Shown here piece after piece: positions 1-5,317 of a stretch of 5,317 nucleotides of DNA. Under the pieces are notes generated by a model. The model searched no databases. It worked only from the letters and a program-made list of their open reading frames with translations, and was not told the origin of the DNA. The DNA is from Spirochaetota bacterium (lineage in GTDB: Bacteria; Spirochaetota; Leptospiria; Turneriellales; Turneriellaceae), in the NCBI GenBank assembly GCA_029561505.1, contig JAKQXK010000568.1:1-5317 (forward strand), given 5' to 3'. Both the position numbers and the translations under genes were made by a program. Position 1 is the stretch's first letter; every line of letters starts with the position of its first letter.

Positions 1-1
1 C

Positions 2-1705
2 TTTGTCGGCGCGGTGTTAGGGGTAACCGATGTGTACAGAATTGATCTCGCCACGCAAAAGGCTGAAAAAATCACGCACGATGCCTATTCAGAAAAAGAC
101 CCAGCCATGTCGGGCGACAACAGCCAGATCGTCTATGCATCGAATCTTAATGGGCAGGGCAACATCGAAAGCGCCGAATACCATTTATATGCGTTCGATG
201 TAAAGACGAAACAGGTGCGGCAGCTGACGAAAGACGCAGAGAAACAAATTTCGCCGCAGTTCTATGACAAAACTTCGAATGAAAGAATATTGTACGTATC
301 AAACCACACGGGCATTCACAACATCTACCTGCTCGATACAAGAACCGGGCAGAAAAAGAAACTGACCGATACCGGCGGTGGTGCACTCGATGCACAGATC
401 AGTCAACCCGCGCCGCCCTTCGACGCCGCTAAGGGGGCTGCGGGGGCGCGCCGCATTATCTACACACAATTCAGGCAACAGGGTTTTGATATCGCGCTGC
501 GCGAAGTCACACCGGGCGACGAAAAGTTCTATGCCGATGACGAGACTGTTCACACCTACAAAGCCATTTCACTGCCGCGCTATGATGCAACGGGTAAAGT
601 GATCGGTGTTGAACCTTACCGTGCGCGCGTCGGGCCCGATTTCATTTTCTTTCTGCTCGGCATGGGCGCTTACGACGGCGGCACCTATTTTGCCGGCATG
701 GTCGCGCTCACGGGTTCTGATCTCACTGGTAACCACCAGTTCAGCATGATCGGCAACTTTCTCACGAACGGCCTCGGCATTTTTAATTTTGACTATGGTT
801 ACATGAAAAAGCGCGTCAAGATGCACTGGGGCGTTTACCGCACGACATTTGCTATATCCCCCGTGAACCTGATCGATCTCACGAGTCTGAACGGCCTGTT
901 CTATTACCCGCCTTACATCGGTTCAGTCATGAAAATCGGCGGCTATTTTGGTTTAGATTACCCGATGACGCCGTTTGATTCACTGCTGTTGCAGTTTAAC
1001 ATGGCTCGCGCTGAAGAGTCGTTTCTATACCCGCGCAATATACCCGAAGACCGCATTCGCCCCGACACGTACACGAACATGTACAGCGTGCAATATGGCG
1101 TGCGCCACAACAACGTGCTCTACTCGGTGATCGGGCCGCTGAAGGGCTGGCATGCATCGTATGTGGGAGAGCAAAGCCTCAACGTTTCGGGCCGCGATTT
1201 TATCTTTAACCGCAACACCGTCGACGCCCGGCTCTACATTCAGATCTGGCAGCGCTATATTTTCGCCGGCCGCGTCTACGCTGCGACAACCAACGGCCCC
1301 GACGCGCAATATTTTCCGTGGATTCTCGGCGGCTTCAACACGATTCGGGGCTATGACTTCATGTCGCTGCGTGGCTACCACGCCTTCTTCTTCAATCTTG
1401 AGTTTCGCTTTCCGCTGCTCGACGCGCTTGCGTTCGGCATGCCGGTGCCCTGGGTTATGCGCGGTTTTTCGATGGTTGCTTTTCTCGACGGCGGTAGCGC
1501 GTTCGACAACCCGCGCACGTGGCGCGGTTTCAACCCAGAAAAAAATGAATTTCAGAATCTCAAGATGTCTTACGGTCTCGGCGTGCGCTTCATTCTTTAC
1601 CCGGGGCTGATGCTCAAATTCGACTGGGCAACACCCTGGACATGGCGCGACTCCCGCCCGATTGGTGATTGGCGTGGTGTCTTCAGTATAGGTTACGAAT
1701 ATTAA
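2..1705 (+). CDS. Outer-membrane protein with TolB-like propeller and Omp85/surface-antigen barrel (5' partial)
   Basis: The reading frame is open to the left edge of the window, so the gene begins upstream; the GTG at 14 is not a convincing start because the protein enters in mid-domain. The first part (to about 560) holds TolB/PD40-like blade repeats, seen as recurring units such as VYRIDLATQKAEKIT, LYAFDVKTKQVRQLT and IYLLDTRTGQKKKLT. From about 632 to the end there are about 357 residues of alternating aromatic and polar strands typical of a 16-strand Omp85 barrel. They include IRGYDF at 1343-1360, matching the conserved (V/I)RG(F/Y) loop-6 motif, and a C-terminal strand ending in YEY, as expected for a BAM-recognised beta-signal. 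No POTRA domain is visible in the part present. From the family, I infer an outer-membrane protein with a periplasmic propeller; its substrate is unknown. The next gene follows after only 3 nt, which suggests co-transcription. Confidence 0.85.
   Translation, partial: FVGAVLGVTDVYRIDLATQKAEKITHDAYSEKDPAMSGDNSQIVYASNLNGQGNIESAEYHLYAFDVKTKQVRQLTKDAEKQISPQFYDKTSNERILYVSNHTGIHNIYLLDTRTGQKKKLTDTGGGALDAQISQPAPPFDAAKGAAGARRIIYTQFRQQGFDIALREVTPGDEKFYADDETVHTYKAISLPRYDATGKVIGVEPYRARVGPDFIFFLLGMGAYDGGTYFAGMVALTGSDLTGNHQFSMIGNFLTNGLGIFNFDYGYMKKRVKMHWGVYRTTFAISPVNLIDLTSLNGLFYYPPYIGSVMKIGGYFGLDYPMTPFDSLLLQFNMARAEESFLYPRNIPEDRIRPDTYTNMYSVQYGVRHNNVLYSVIGPLKGWHASYVGEQSLNVSGRDFIFNRNTVDARLYIQIWQRYIFAGRVYAATTNGPDAQYFPWILGGFNTIRGYDFMSLRGYHAFFFNLEFRFPLLDALAFGMPVPWVMRGFSMVAFLDGGSAFDNPRTWRGFNPEKNEFQNLKMSYGLGVRFILYPGLMLKFDWATPWTWRDSRPIGDWRGVFSIGYEY
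407..450. repeat. Imperfect GC-rich palindrome inside the propeller/barrel gene
   Basis: An inner stem CCCTT (416-420) pairs with AAGGG (431-435) around a 10-nt loop. An outer stem CGCGCC (409-414) pairs with GGCGCG (445-450), with an asymmetric internal loop between the two stems. In frame it encodes a Pro/Ala/Gly-rich stretch (PAPPFDAAKGAAGAR) located where a propeller blade would normally run straight into the strand RIIYTQ. The composition and the palindrome suggest a small repeat inserted in frame, but only one copy lies in this window. It could equally be a natural flexible loop. Confidence 0.4.
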
Positions 1706-1708
1706 CCC

Positions 1709-2545
1709 TTGCAACTAAAAACCGACCACCGTACTGTCAGGCTCGTCCAGGGTGACCGCGAGCAGTCTGTCTGGCGCAAAGACCAGCCCGACTATCTTGT
1801 GCATTCGTACGTGCAGTTGTGTGCGTTGGCGATGCTGACGTGGGTGGGTTATGCGCCGAAACGCAAAGGCCGCGCGCTGATTATCGGGCTCGGCGGTGGC
1901 ATTCTCTGCCGTTTTTTGCGGCGGCATTTCCCGAATGTTGAGATTGAGGCGTGCGAGCCCGATGCAAAGGTGATCGCGATTGCGCGCGAACATTTTGCTC
2001 TCGACGCAAAAGTCATGGTACACTGCGCCGACGGGCGCGCGCACATGTCGGGGCGCACGGGCAAATATGATATCGTGCTGCTCGATGCTTTCGACAGCAC
2101 CTATGTGCCCGCAAGCCTCATGACGTATGAGTTTCTGCAGCTGGTAAAACAACGCCTGAGCCCCGGCGGCATTTTTGTATCGAATACCTGGGTTCTGCCC
2201 GAAATCACCGCGCACGAAGACGCGACTTACATTTCGGTTTTCGGTTCAGCGTGGGATATTCGCCGCCGCCCGAATATCGACGGCAACCGCATTCTGCTCA
2301 TCAATGGCGCGGCGGTTGGTTCTGCCGATGCACTCTACGATCTGCTCGCGGCACGCACGGCAGAGCTCGACATACGCACAAAGTTTCACTCAACACCGCG
2401 CAAACCCGGTGAACGCCGCATGCTTTCTTATTCAGAAATGGCCGAGCGTCTCGCGATCAGGCCGGTGGTCATGCCCGAAGACGGGCGCCTCATGAACGAC
2501 ATGAACATCAAACGCATTCGCGCGCAGAGTTCATTTGATGTCTGA
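1709..2545 (+). CDS. Spermidine-synthase-like protein (SAM-binding Rossmann fold)
   Basis: The 278-residue protein has a Rossmann methyltransferase-type core. Motif I is ALIIGLGGG (residues 56-64), followed by an acidic CEPD (82-85) in the place of the family's ribose-binding acid, a DGR (108-110), and LLDAFDS (124-130) in the place of the aminopropyltransferase motif DSSDP. LSPGGIFVSNTW (about 150-161) is the usual late strand. The N-terminal region is only about 50 residues and the DAF variant is typical of spermidine-synthase-like proteins that are not proven polyamine enzymes, so I do not call it SpeE; a methyltransferase or another SAM-related role is possible. The TTG at 1709 is chosen because it is the first start codon after an in-frame stop at 1703-1705, and later starts would remove the conserved QS motif (19-20). 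No clear ribosome binding site is seen, and translation probably depends on coupling to the upstream barrel gene. Confidence 0.8.
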   Translation: MQLKTDHRTVRLVQGDREQSVWRKDQPDYLVHSYVQLCALAMLTWVGYAPKRKGRALIIGLGGGILCRFLRRHFPNVEIEACEPDAKVIAIAREHFALDAKVMVHCADGRAHMSGRTGKYDIVLLDAFDSTYVPASLMTYEFLQLVKQRLSPGGIFVSNTWVLPEITAHEDATYISVFGSAWDIRRRPNIDGNRILLINGAAVGSADALYDLLAARTAELDIRTKFHSTPRKPGERRMLSYSEMAERLAIRPVVMPEDGRLMNDMNIKRIRAQSSFDV

Positions 2546-2571
2546 TTATTGCCCGCAGCGCAACAATCAGA
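2541..2571. terminator. Inverted repeat spanning two convergent stop codons, candidate bidirectional terminator
   Basis: The arm TCTGATTATTGC (2541-2552) pairs with GCAACAATCAGA (2560-2571) around a 7-nt loop, with 11 of 12 positions matched. The single mismatch (A2548 with C2564) becomes a G-U pair in the minus-strand transcript, so that RNA can form 12 continuous pairs. The TGA of the plus-strand gene (2543-2545) lies exactly opposite the TGA of the minus-strand gene (2567-2569). No long T-run follows on either strand, so this is not a textbook intrinsic terminator. Its place between converging genes makes a terminator or 3'-end-protecting hairpin the best guess. Confidence 0.6.
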
Positions 2572-3073
2572 TTAACGTTCTGATCCAGATGCCGAAGCGG
2601 CTGGTGTAGCCGACCATCACATGCGCGACCGAACCGTCGGCGTTCAATATGTAGACAGTAGGATAGCGATCAACCATGAAGCGGCGTTGAAGTTCGGTGT
2701 CGCCCGCGTAGACTGGCACGTTGACTTTTGACCGGTATGGTTTGAGCTCCTCAATATTTTCGTAATCTAGCCCTACGGCAAAAGCCTGCACACGATTGCT
2801 TTCGCTAAAGAAATTGAGCGCGTCCATGCTCACCTTACATACCGCGCACCACGGAGCGAAGAAATAGATCACCGTCTTCTTGCCGCTGGTCAGCGTGATA
2901 TCAGTTTTTTCACCGGTGAGAGACGCGAGGCGAAGCTGGTTCACGGGCGCGATGTTGCGGGTTGTCGGCGCTTGGTACCAGTTCACGGCGGCAGCGAAGA
3001 CGAAGAAACCGGCGAGGTAGACGAGTGCGCGCCCGGCCTTCAGCAGAAGTTCGCGCGGTGCGGGTAGGGTCAT
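2567..3073 (-). CDS. Membrane-anchored thioredoxin-like protein (TlpA/ResA family)
   Basis: The 168-residue protein starts with a short basic segment and a single hydrophobic helix (about residues 16-30), which should anchor it in the inner membrane with the catalytic domain in the periplasm. The thioredoxin fold follows: a strand TVIYFFAP, the active site WCAVC (cysteines 76 and 79), and the cis-proline motif YPT (137-139) followed by VYILNADG. This architecture is that of TlpA/ResA/CcmG-type thiol-disulfide oxidoreductases, which reduce or exchange disulfides in exported proteins, often in cytochrome c maturation. The CAVC dipeptide and the short length do not identify a specific substrate. 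The ATG at 3073 gives a complete anchor; no strong ribosome binding site is visible. It is convergent with the spermidine-synthase-like gene and lies 91 nt downstream of the sigma gene on the same strand, so it may have its own promoter or be read through from that operon. Confidence 0.85.
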   Translation of the reverse strand: MTLPAPRELLLKAGRALVYLAGFFVFAAAVNWYQAPTTRNIAPVNQLRLASLTGEKTDITLTSGKKTVIYFFAPWCAVCKVSMDALNFFSESNRVQAFAVGLDYENIEELKPYRSKVNVPVYAGDTELQRRFMVDRYPTVYILNADGSVAHVMVGYTSRFGIWIRTLI

Positions 3074-3164
3074 GGGTATATGATAGCCTAAAGGATTCAG
3101 AACGGCAAATATAGCGTGCTGGTCTGTCAGCTGAACAGTGCTCGTTTCAAGCCTTGAACTGCAA

Positions 3165-4094
3165 TCAATACGCCCCCCTTAAACCCAGAAAACCGACAAG
3201 CGGCTGCAAAATTTTGAGCCTGACGAGGTTTTCACGATCGGCGAACAGCTTCAGCTTGTCGGGATTTCTGACAATCAGCGTTCGCGTTAAGCTGTTGCCG
3301 GCAAACTCAAAGAACTGCGCGGAGTACGGCTCGTTTTCGGCATAGGTAATAATCGCAAAAGCGTTGTTGAGGCGCGCAGCGTAATAGCGTTTGCGGCCAC
3401 CCTTGTCGCGTACCGCAAAGATGAATTTTGCGATCTTGCTGCTGCCCAAGACCGGAATCGATGACGCATTGACCTTGCCCCCGCCGTCGCTCAGCAGCGC
3501 AGCATCATGCGCGAGCATCTGCACGAGTCGCGGCAGATTGTTGCCGCTGCACGCGACCAGAAAAGCTGCGAGCAGCTCGCGCTCGTGCGCGCCCGCCTGC
3601 GGCCGGGCGGTGTACTCGCTGCGCAGTGCTTTCTTCGAACGGTGAAAGATTTGCCGGCAGTGGTCGGCGCTCTTGCGCACAGTTTTCGCGATCTCAGCGT
3701 AATCGTAGTCAAAGATTTCGCGCAAGATGAAAACCGCGCGTTCGACGGGCTGCAACTTTTGTAGCAGCAACAAGAAGGCATAGCTCACGGTTTCGCGCTG
3801 CGTTGCATCTTCGTGCGCAAGGTAGAGGTCGGGTATCGGTTCGGGTAACCATGGGCCCACATAAGTCTCGCGCTTTTTGCGCGCGCTGCGCAAAAGATCG
3901 AGACAGAGCCGGGTGACGATAGTCGTGAGCAAAGCTGCGGCTGAACCTACTGTTTCGGCGGGCACCTGCGCAAACCGTAGCCACGCATCTTGCAAAATAT
4001 CTTCGCTGTCAGACAGGCTACCGGTCATGCGGTAAGCGAGCGACAGCAATCGTGGCCGGGCTTCGTGGTAATGCGTCAGGTGATCGTTTGTCAT
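3165..4094 (-). CDS. ECF41-group RNA polymerase sigma factor with fused SnoaL-like domain
   Basis: This 309-residue protein is a sigma-70 family extracytoplasmic-function factor. Region 2 spans about residues 8-75, with the hallmark SEDILQDAWLRF (30-41); region 4 spans about 104-160, with a helix-turn-helix around YAEIAKTVRKSADHCRQIFHR. The linker contains WLPEP (82-86), and the C-terminal SnoaL-like extension (about 170-300) contains DGGGK (203-207) and NPDKL (277-281). These three motifs are the known signature of group ECF41, in which the fused C-terminal domain controls sigma activity in place of a separate anti-sigma protein. No anti-sigma gene is seen here. The ATG at 4094 is preferred over an upstream start at 4148 because it overlaps the preceding stop as ATGA, and homologues begin just before the helix HYHEARPRLLSLAYRM. 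It is probably translated by coupling with the upstream membrane-protein gene and transcribed from the same promoter. Confidence 0.93.
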   Translation of the reverse strand: MTNDHLTHYHEARPRLLSLAYRMTGSLSDSEDILQDAWLRFAQVPAETVGSAAALLTTIVTRLCLDLLRSARKKRETYVGPWLPEPIPDLYLAHEDATQRETVSYAFLLLLQKLQPVERAVFILREIFDYDYAEIAKTVRKSADHCRQIFHRSKKALRSEYTARPQAGAHERELLAAFLVACSGNNLPRLVQMLAHDAALLSDGGGKVNASSIPVLGSSKIAKFIFAVRDKGGRKRYYAARLNNAFAIITYAENEPYSAQFFEFAGNSLTRTLIVRNPDKLKLFADRENLVRLKILQPLVGFLGLRGAY

Positions 4095-4687
4095 GGAAAG
4101 GCGTAGCCTGACGGCAGACGAACCTCGTAAAACATACCACCGAGGCAAAGCAATATTGCGAAGGCAGTGGCAGCTCCGCTGGTTATGAGGGCAGCCACGA
4201 CGACTTGCCGGGCGATACCCGGGGTGCTGCGCAGATAGACCGCTGCGCCGAGATGCACGAAGACAGAGGTAACTCCGGCGAAATAATAGGGAAAGAAGTA
4301 ATACTTGTGCAGACCGCCTTGCAGCACCGCAGCGGCAAAATAGAAGTTGGTGTCGAGCTGCTGCACGTAGCGGCCAAAGAGCACCGCGCCGACGTGCTGC
4401 AGCAAGAAGGCGGCGATCGTGATACCCGACCAGGCCTGAACGTGCTGCCAGATGCCCCGGCGCTCATGCCTGCGTTTGTAAAGAAGTGCCGACCCGGTGA
4501 CGATCTGCAGCAATACCGCCAGCAGCAACGCAGTCTCGGCGATCGGGTTGCGATAGACAATGCGCAGCGCGCGCAGCATCGTCGTGTGCGTTTCAATACC
4601 CTGCAGGGCGGCCAGGTGGTTCGTCAGGTGCGCAATAATAAAGGCCAGCAGAATAACAGCGCTGGTTCTGTGTAATTTTCTGAGCAT
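4091..4687 (-). CDS. Five-helix membrane protein resembling SdhC/FrdC-type cytochrome b
   Basis: The 198-residue protein has five predicted membrane helices, at about 10-28, 50-69, 87-106, 131-152 and 162-185. It begins LHRTSA and has histidines inside or at the ends of helices: H20 and H24 in helix 1, H98 in helix 3 (LLQHVGAVLFGR) and H145 in helix 4 (VFVHLGA). The five-helix layout and these histidines resemble the haem-binding membrane subunits of succinate dehydrogenase/fumarate reductase, but no flavoprotein or iron-sulfur partner gene is in the window, so it may act alone or with distant partners. The haem assignment is inference. The ATG at 4687 is chosen over an ATG at 4801 because a matching ECF41 promoter lies just upstream of 4687 and inside the longer version, and the extra 38 residues look like non-coding sequence. 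Its stop overlaps the start of the sigma gene (ATGA), so the two form one operon. Confidence 0.7.
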   Translation of the reverse strand: MLRKLHRTSAVILLAFIIAHLTNHLAALQGIETHTTMLRALRIVYRNPIAETALLLAVLLQIVTGSALLYKRRHERRGIWQHVQAWSGITIAAFLLQHVGAVLFGRYVQQLDTNFYFAAAVLQGGLHKYYFFPYYFAGVTSVFVHLGAAVYLRSTPGIARQVVVAALITSGAATAFAILLCLGGMFYEVRLPSGYAFP

Positions 4688-4695
4688 ACACCACT

Positions 4696-4722
4696 GACGG
4701 GAGGCATAAACAGTTTGTGACA
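4696..4722 (-). promoter_or_regulatory. Predicted ECF41-dependent promoter of the membrane-protein/sigma operon
   Basis: On the minus strand, TGTCACA (4722-4716) is followed after exactly 16 nt by CGTC (4699-4696). This matches the -35/-10 pair reported for ECF41 sigma factors, and the GTCACA/CGTC boxes of mycobacterial SigJ. The CGTC ends only 8 nt before the ATG at 4687, so the transcript would start at or within a few bases of the start codon. This fits the lack of a Shine-Dalgarno sequence. Autoregulation by the sigma factor encoded in the same operon is inferred. Confidence 0.8.
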
Positions 4723-4731
4723 GCGAAGCGA

Positions 4732-4739
4732 TTTTTTTT
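4732..4739 (-). promoter_or_regulatory. A8 tract upstream of the ECF41 promoter, possible UP element
   Basis: Eight consecutive T on the plus strand read as A8 on the minus strand, ending 9 nt upstream of the predicted -35 box. Measured from the predicted start, it lies roughly at -43 to -50, where the alpha-subunit C-terminal domain binds. It may strengthen the promoter or bend the DNA. It stands out in otherwise GC-rich sequence, but the function is inferred from position only. Confidence 0.35.
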
Positions 4740-4803
4740 GAGTGGCATTTCGCATGCCCGCAACTTTTCGGGGCTTGCTCGTGGCCGGCGCGTGCTTGCA
4801 TTC

Positions 4804-4862
4804 TGATTTGTCATTGGATCAAAATGTCTTGTCGCGGTGTACAAATGCCATCTGTTTGAACC
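4804..4862. promoter_or_regulatory. Probable promoter/operator region of the toxin-antitoxin operon
   Basis: This AT-richer stretch precedes the antitoxin start. TTGTC occurs at 4808-4812 and again at 4829-4833, 21 bp (two helical turns) apart, and the second copy is followed by ACAA (4841-4844), giving a partial inverted repeat. Such spacing would suit a dimeric autorepressor, as is usual for type II antitoxin complexes. No good -10/-35 pair could be assigned and no clear ribosome binding site precedes the ATG at 4863, so the exact promoter is unknown. Confidence 0.3.
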
Positions 4863-5045
4863 ATGTCTGTCAAAGAGCAACTGCACGAAGTCGCCGATAG
4901 CCTGCCCGAAGGGGCGACGTATGAAGATGCCATGCAGGCGATCTATGTGCGCATGAAATTTGCGCAGGGCAAACAAGACATAGCAGAGGGAAGGTTTCTG
5001 ACCGTTGAAGAAGCTAGGGCCAAGCTGCTGAAATGGCGCGCGTAA
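4863..5045 (+). CDS. Type II antitoxin, small RelB-like addiction-module protein
   Basis: This 60-residue protein lies directly before, and overlaps by 13 nt, a ParE/RelE-type toxin gene, the standard order of type II addiction modules. It contains LPEGATYEDAMQAIYVRMKF (14-33) followed by a segment like GKQDIAEGRFLTVEEARAKL, which resembles the short antitoxins commonly paired with ParE/RelE toxins: a helical dimerisation segment and then a toxin-wrapping tail with a 'GR-x-x-(S/T)-x-EE' turn. No obvious ribbon-helix-helix DNA-binding segment can be pointed to, so whether it represses its own promoter is unclear. The ATG at 4863 is the only suitable start. Identification rests on both its sequence resemblance and its partner. 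Confidence 0.8.
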   Translation: MSVKEQLHEVADSLPEGATYEDAMQAIYVRMKFAQGKQDIAEGRFLTVEEARAKLLKWRA

Positions 5046-5317
5046 TTTGGGCCGATTCTGCGATTAATGATCTCGCGGAAATAGGCGAATACATCGCCCA
5101 AGATTCGCCCATTCTTGCAGAAATGACAACTCTTGCAGTTCTCGACGCAGGCGAATCTCTAAGACATTCACCCTTGAGAGGGCGCATTATTCCCGAGATC
5201 AACCAGCCATCGAGTCGCGAAATTCTCTATAAATCATATCGCATCATGTACGATGTCGTGGGCGAGGTCGTCGAAATTACGGCCATCATTCACGGCGCGC
5301 GTGATTTCAAACCCTAG
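5033..5317 (+). CDS. ParE/RelE-family toxin of a type II toxin-antitoxin system
   Basis: The 94-residue protein has the usual size and pattern of the ParE/RelE superfamily: W6 with A7, then DLAEIGEYIAQDSP (13-26) as the first helix, a central PLRGRIIPE (47-55), RE (62-63), the strand YRIMYDV (69-75), and the C-terminal HGARDF (87-92). The ParE branch inhibits DNA gyrase, while RelE proteins cut mRNA on the ribosome. The central GR-x-x-PE and the final HG-x-RD patterns favour the ParE-like/RelE-StbE group, but the target cannot be decided from sequence alone. It starts inside the antitoxin gene (13-nt overlap, different frame), which implies translational coupling that keeps antitoxin in excess. 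Its TAG stop is the last codon of the window, so the gene is complete. Confidence 0.9.
   Translation: MARVIWADSAINDLAEIGEYIAQDSPILAEMTTLAVLDAGESLRHSPLRGRIIPEINQPSSREILYKSYRIMYDVVGEVVEITAIIHGARDFKP

Noticed and set aside
1025..1714. Long minus-strand open frame opposite the barrel gene
   Set aside because: Its translation is rich in Arg, Ala, Val and His with no recognisable domain, and the plus strand clearly encodes the Omp85 barrel; it is an antisense shadow.
3124..3158. Small inverted repeats between the sigma and thioredoxin genes (TTCAA/TTGAA, CTGT/ACAG)
   Set aside because: The stems are only 4-5 bp and no T-run follows on the minus strand, so a terminator cannot be claimed.
3074..3164. 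Housekeeping promoter for the thioredoxin gene (TATATT or TATCAT as -10)
   Set aside because: No -10 candidate has a convincing -35 box at suitable spacing.
4095..4148. Longer sigma factor starting at 4148
   Set aside because: The 18 added residues lie inside the upstream gene and show no sigma feature, while the ATG at 4094 makes a standard ATGA overlap.
4744..4758. Hairpin GGCAT-TTCGC-ATGCC next to the T8 run as a terminator
   Set aside because: The T-run precedes the hairpin on the plus strand, and on the minus strand it reads as A8, so the order is wrong for an intrinsic terminator in either direction.
4688..4801. N-terminal extension of the membrane protein from an ATG at 4801
   Set aside because: The extra 38 residues are polar and unlike the family, and they overlap the predicted promoter at 4696-4722, which favours the ATG at 4687.
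4809..4835. Second ECF41 promoter for the toxin-antitoxin operon (TGTCATT...)
   Set aside because: The -35 box matches only partly and no CGTC is found at the 16-nt spacing.

Overview
This 5.3 kb window comes from a bacterium with an outer membrane: its first gene encodes an Omp85-type beta-barrel protein. The sequence is moderately GC-rich. The combination of a TolB-like propeller joined to an Omp85 barrel, an ECF41 sigma factor and a ParE/RelE-type toxin module would fit an environmental Gram-negative bacterium, possibly a leptospiral spirochaete. That lineage guess is weak and rests on overall impression, not on a marker gene.

Layout, left to right. (1) Positions 2-1705, plus strand: the 3' part of a gene for an outer-membrane protein with TolB/PD40-type propeller blades followed by an Omp85/surface-antigen barrel. 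Its 5' end lies outside the window. Inside it, at about 407-450, is a GC-rich imperfect palindrome that looks like a small in-frame insertion. (2) Positions 1709-2545, plus strand: a short spermidine-synthase-like (Rossmann methyltransferase fold) protein. It starts at a TTG two codons after the previous stop, in the same frame. (3) Positions 2567-3073, minus strand: a membrane-anchored TlpA/ResA-like thioredoxin with a CAVC active site, convergent to gene 2. A 12-bp-arm inverted repeat (2541-2571) contains both stop codons. (4) Positions 3165-4687, minus strand: a two-gene operon, with a five-helix membrane protein resembling the SdhC/FrdC cytochrome b family followed, through an ATGA stop/start overlap, by an ECF41-group sigma factor carrying its fused SnoaL-like regulatory domain. 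(5) Positions 4863-5317, plus strand: a type II toxin-antitoxin pair with a 13-nt overlap, divergent from the sigma operon.

The most interesting unit is the sigma operon. The sigma factor has the three signature motifs of ECF41 (WLPEP, DGGGK, NPDKL). Just upstream of the membrane-protein gene lies TGTCACA-N16-CGTC, which matches the promoter reported for this sigma group. The predicted transcript starts within a few bases of the ATG, so the mRNA is probably leaderless. The simplest reading is an autoregulated module in which an ECF41 factor controls a putative haem/quinone membrane protein instead of the more usual carboxymuconolactone decarboxylase, oxidoreductase or epimerase partner. The thioredoxin gene next to it is also redox-related, but it has its own 91-bp upstream gap and no matching promoter, so a shared role is only a suggestion.
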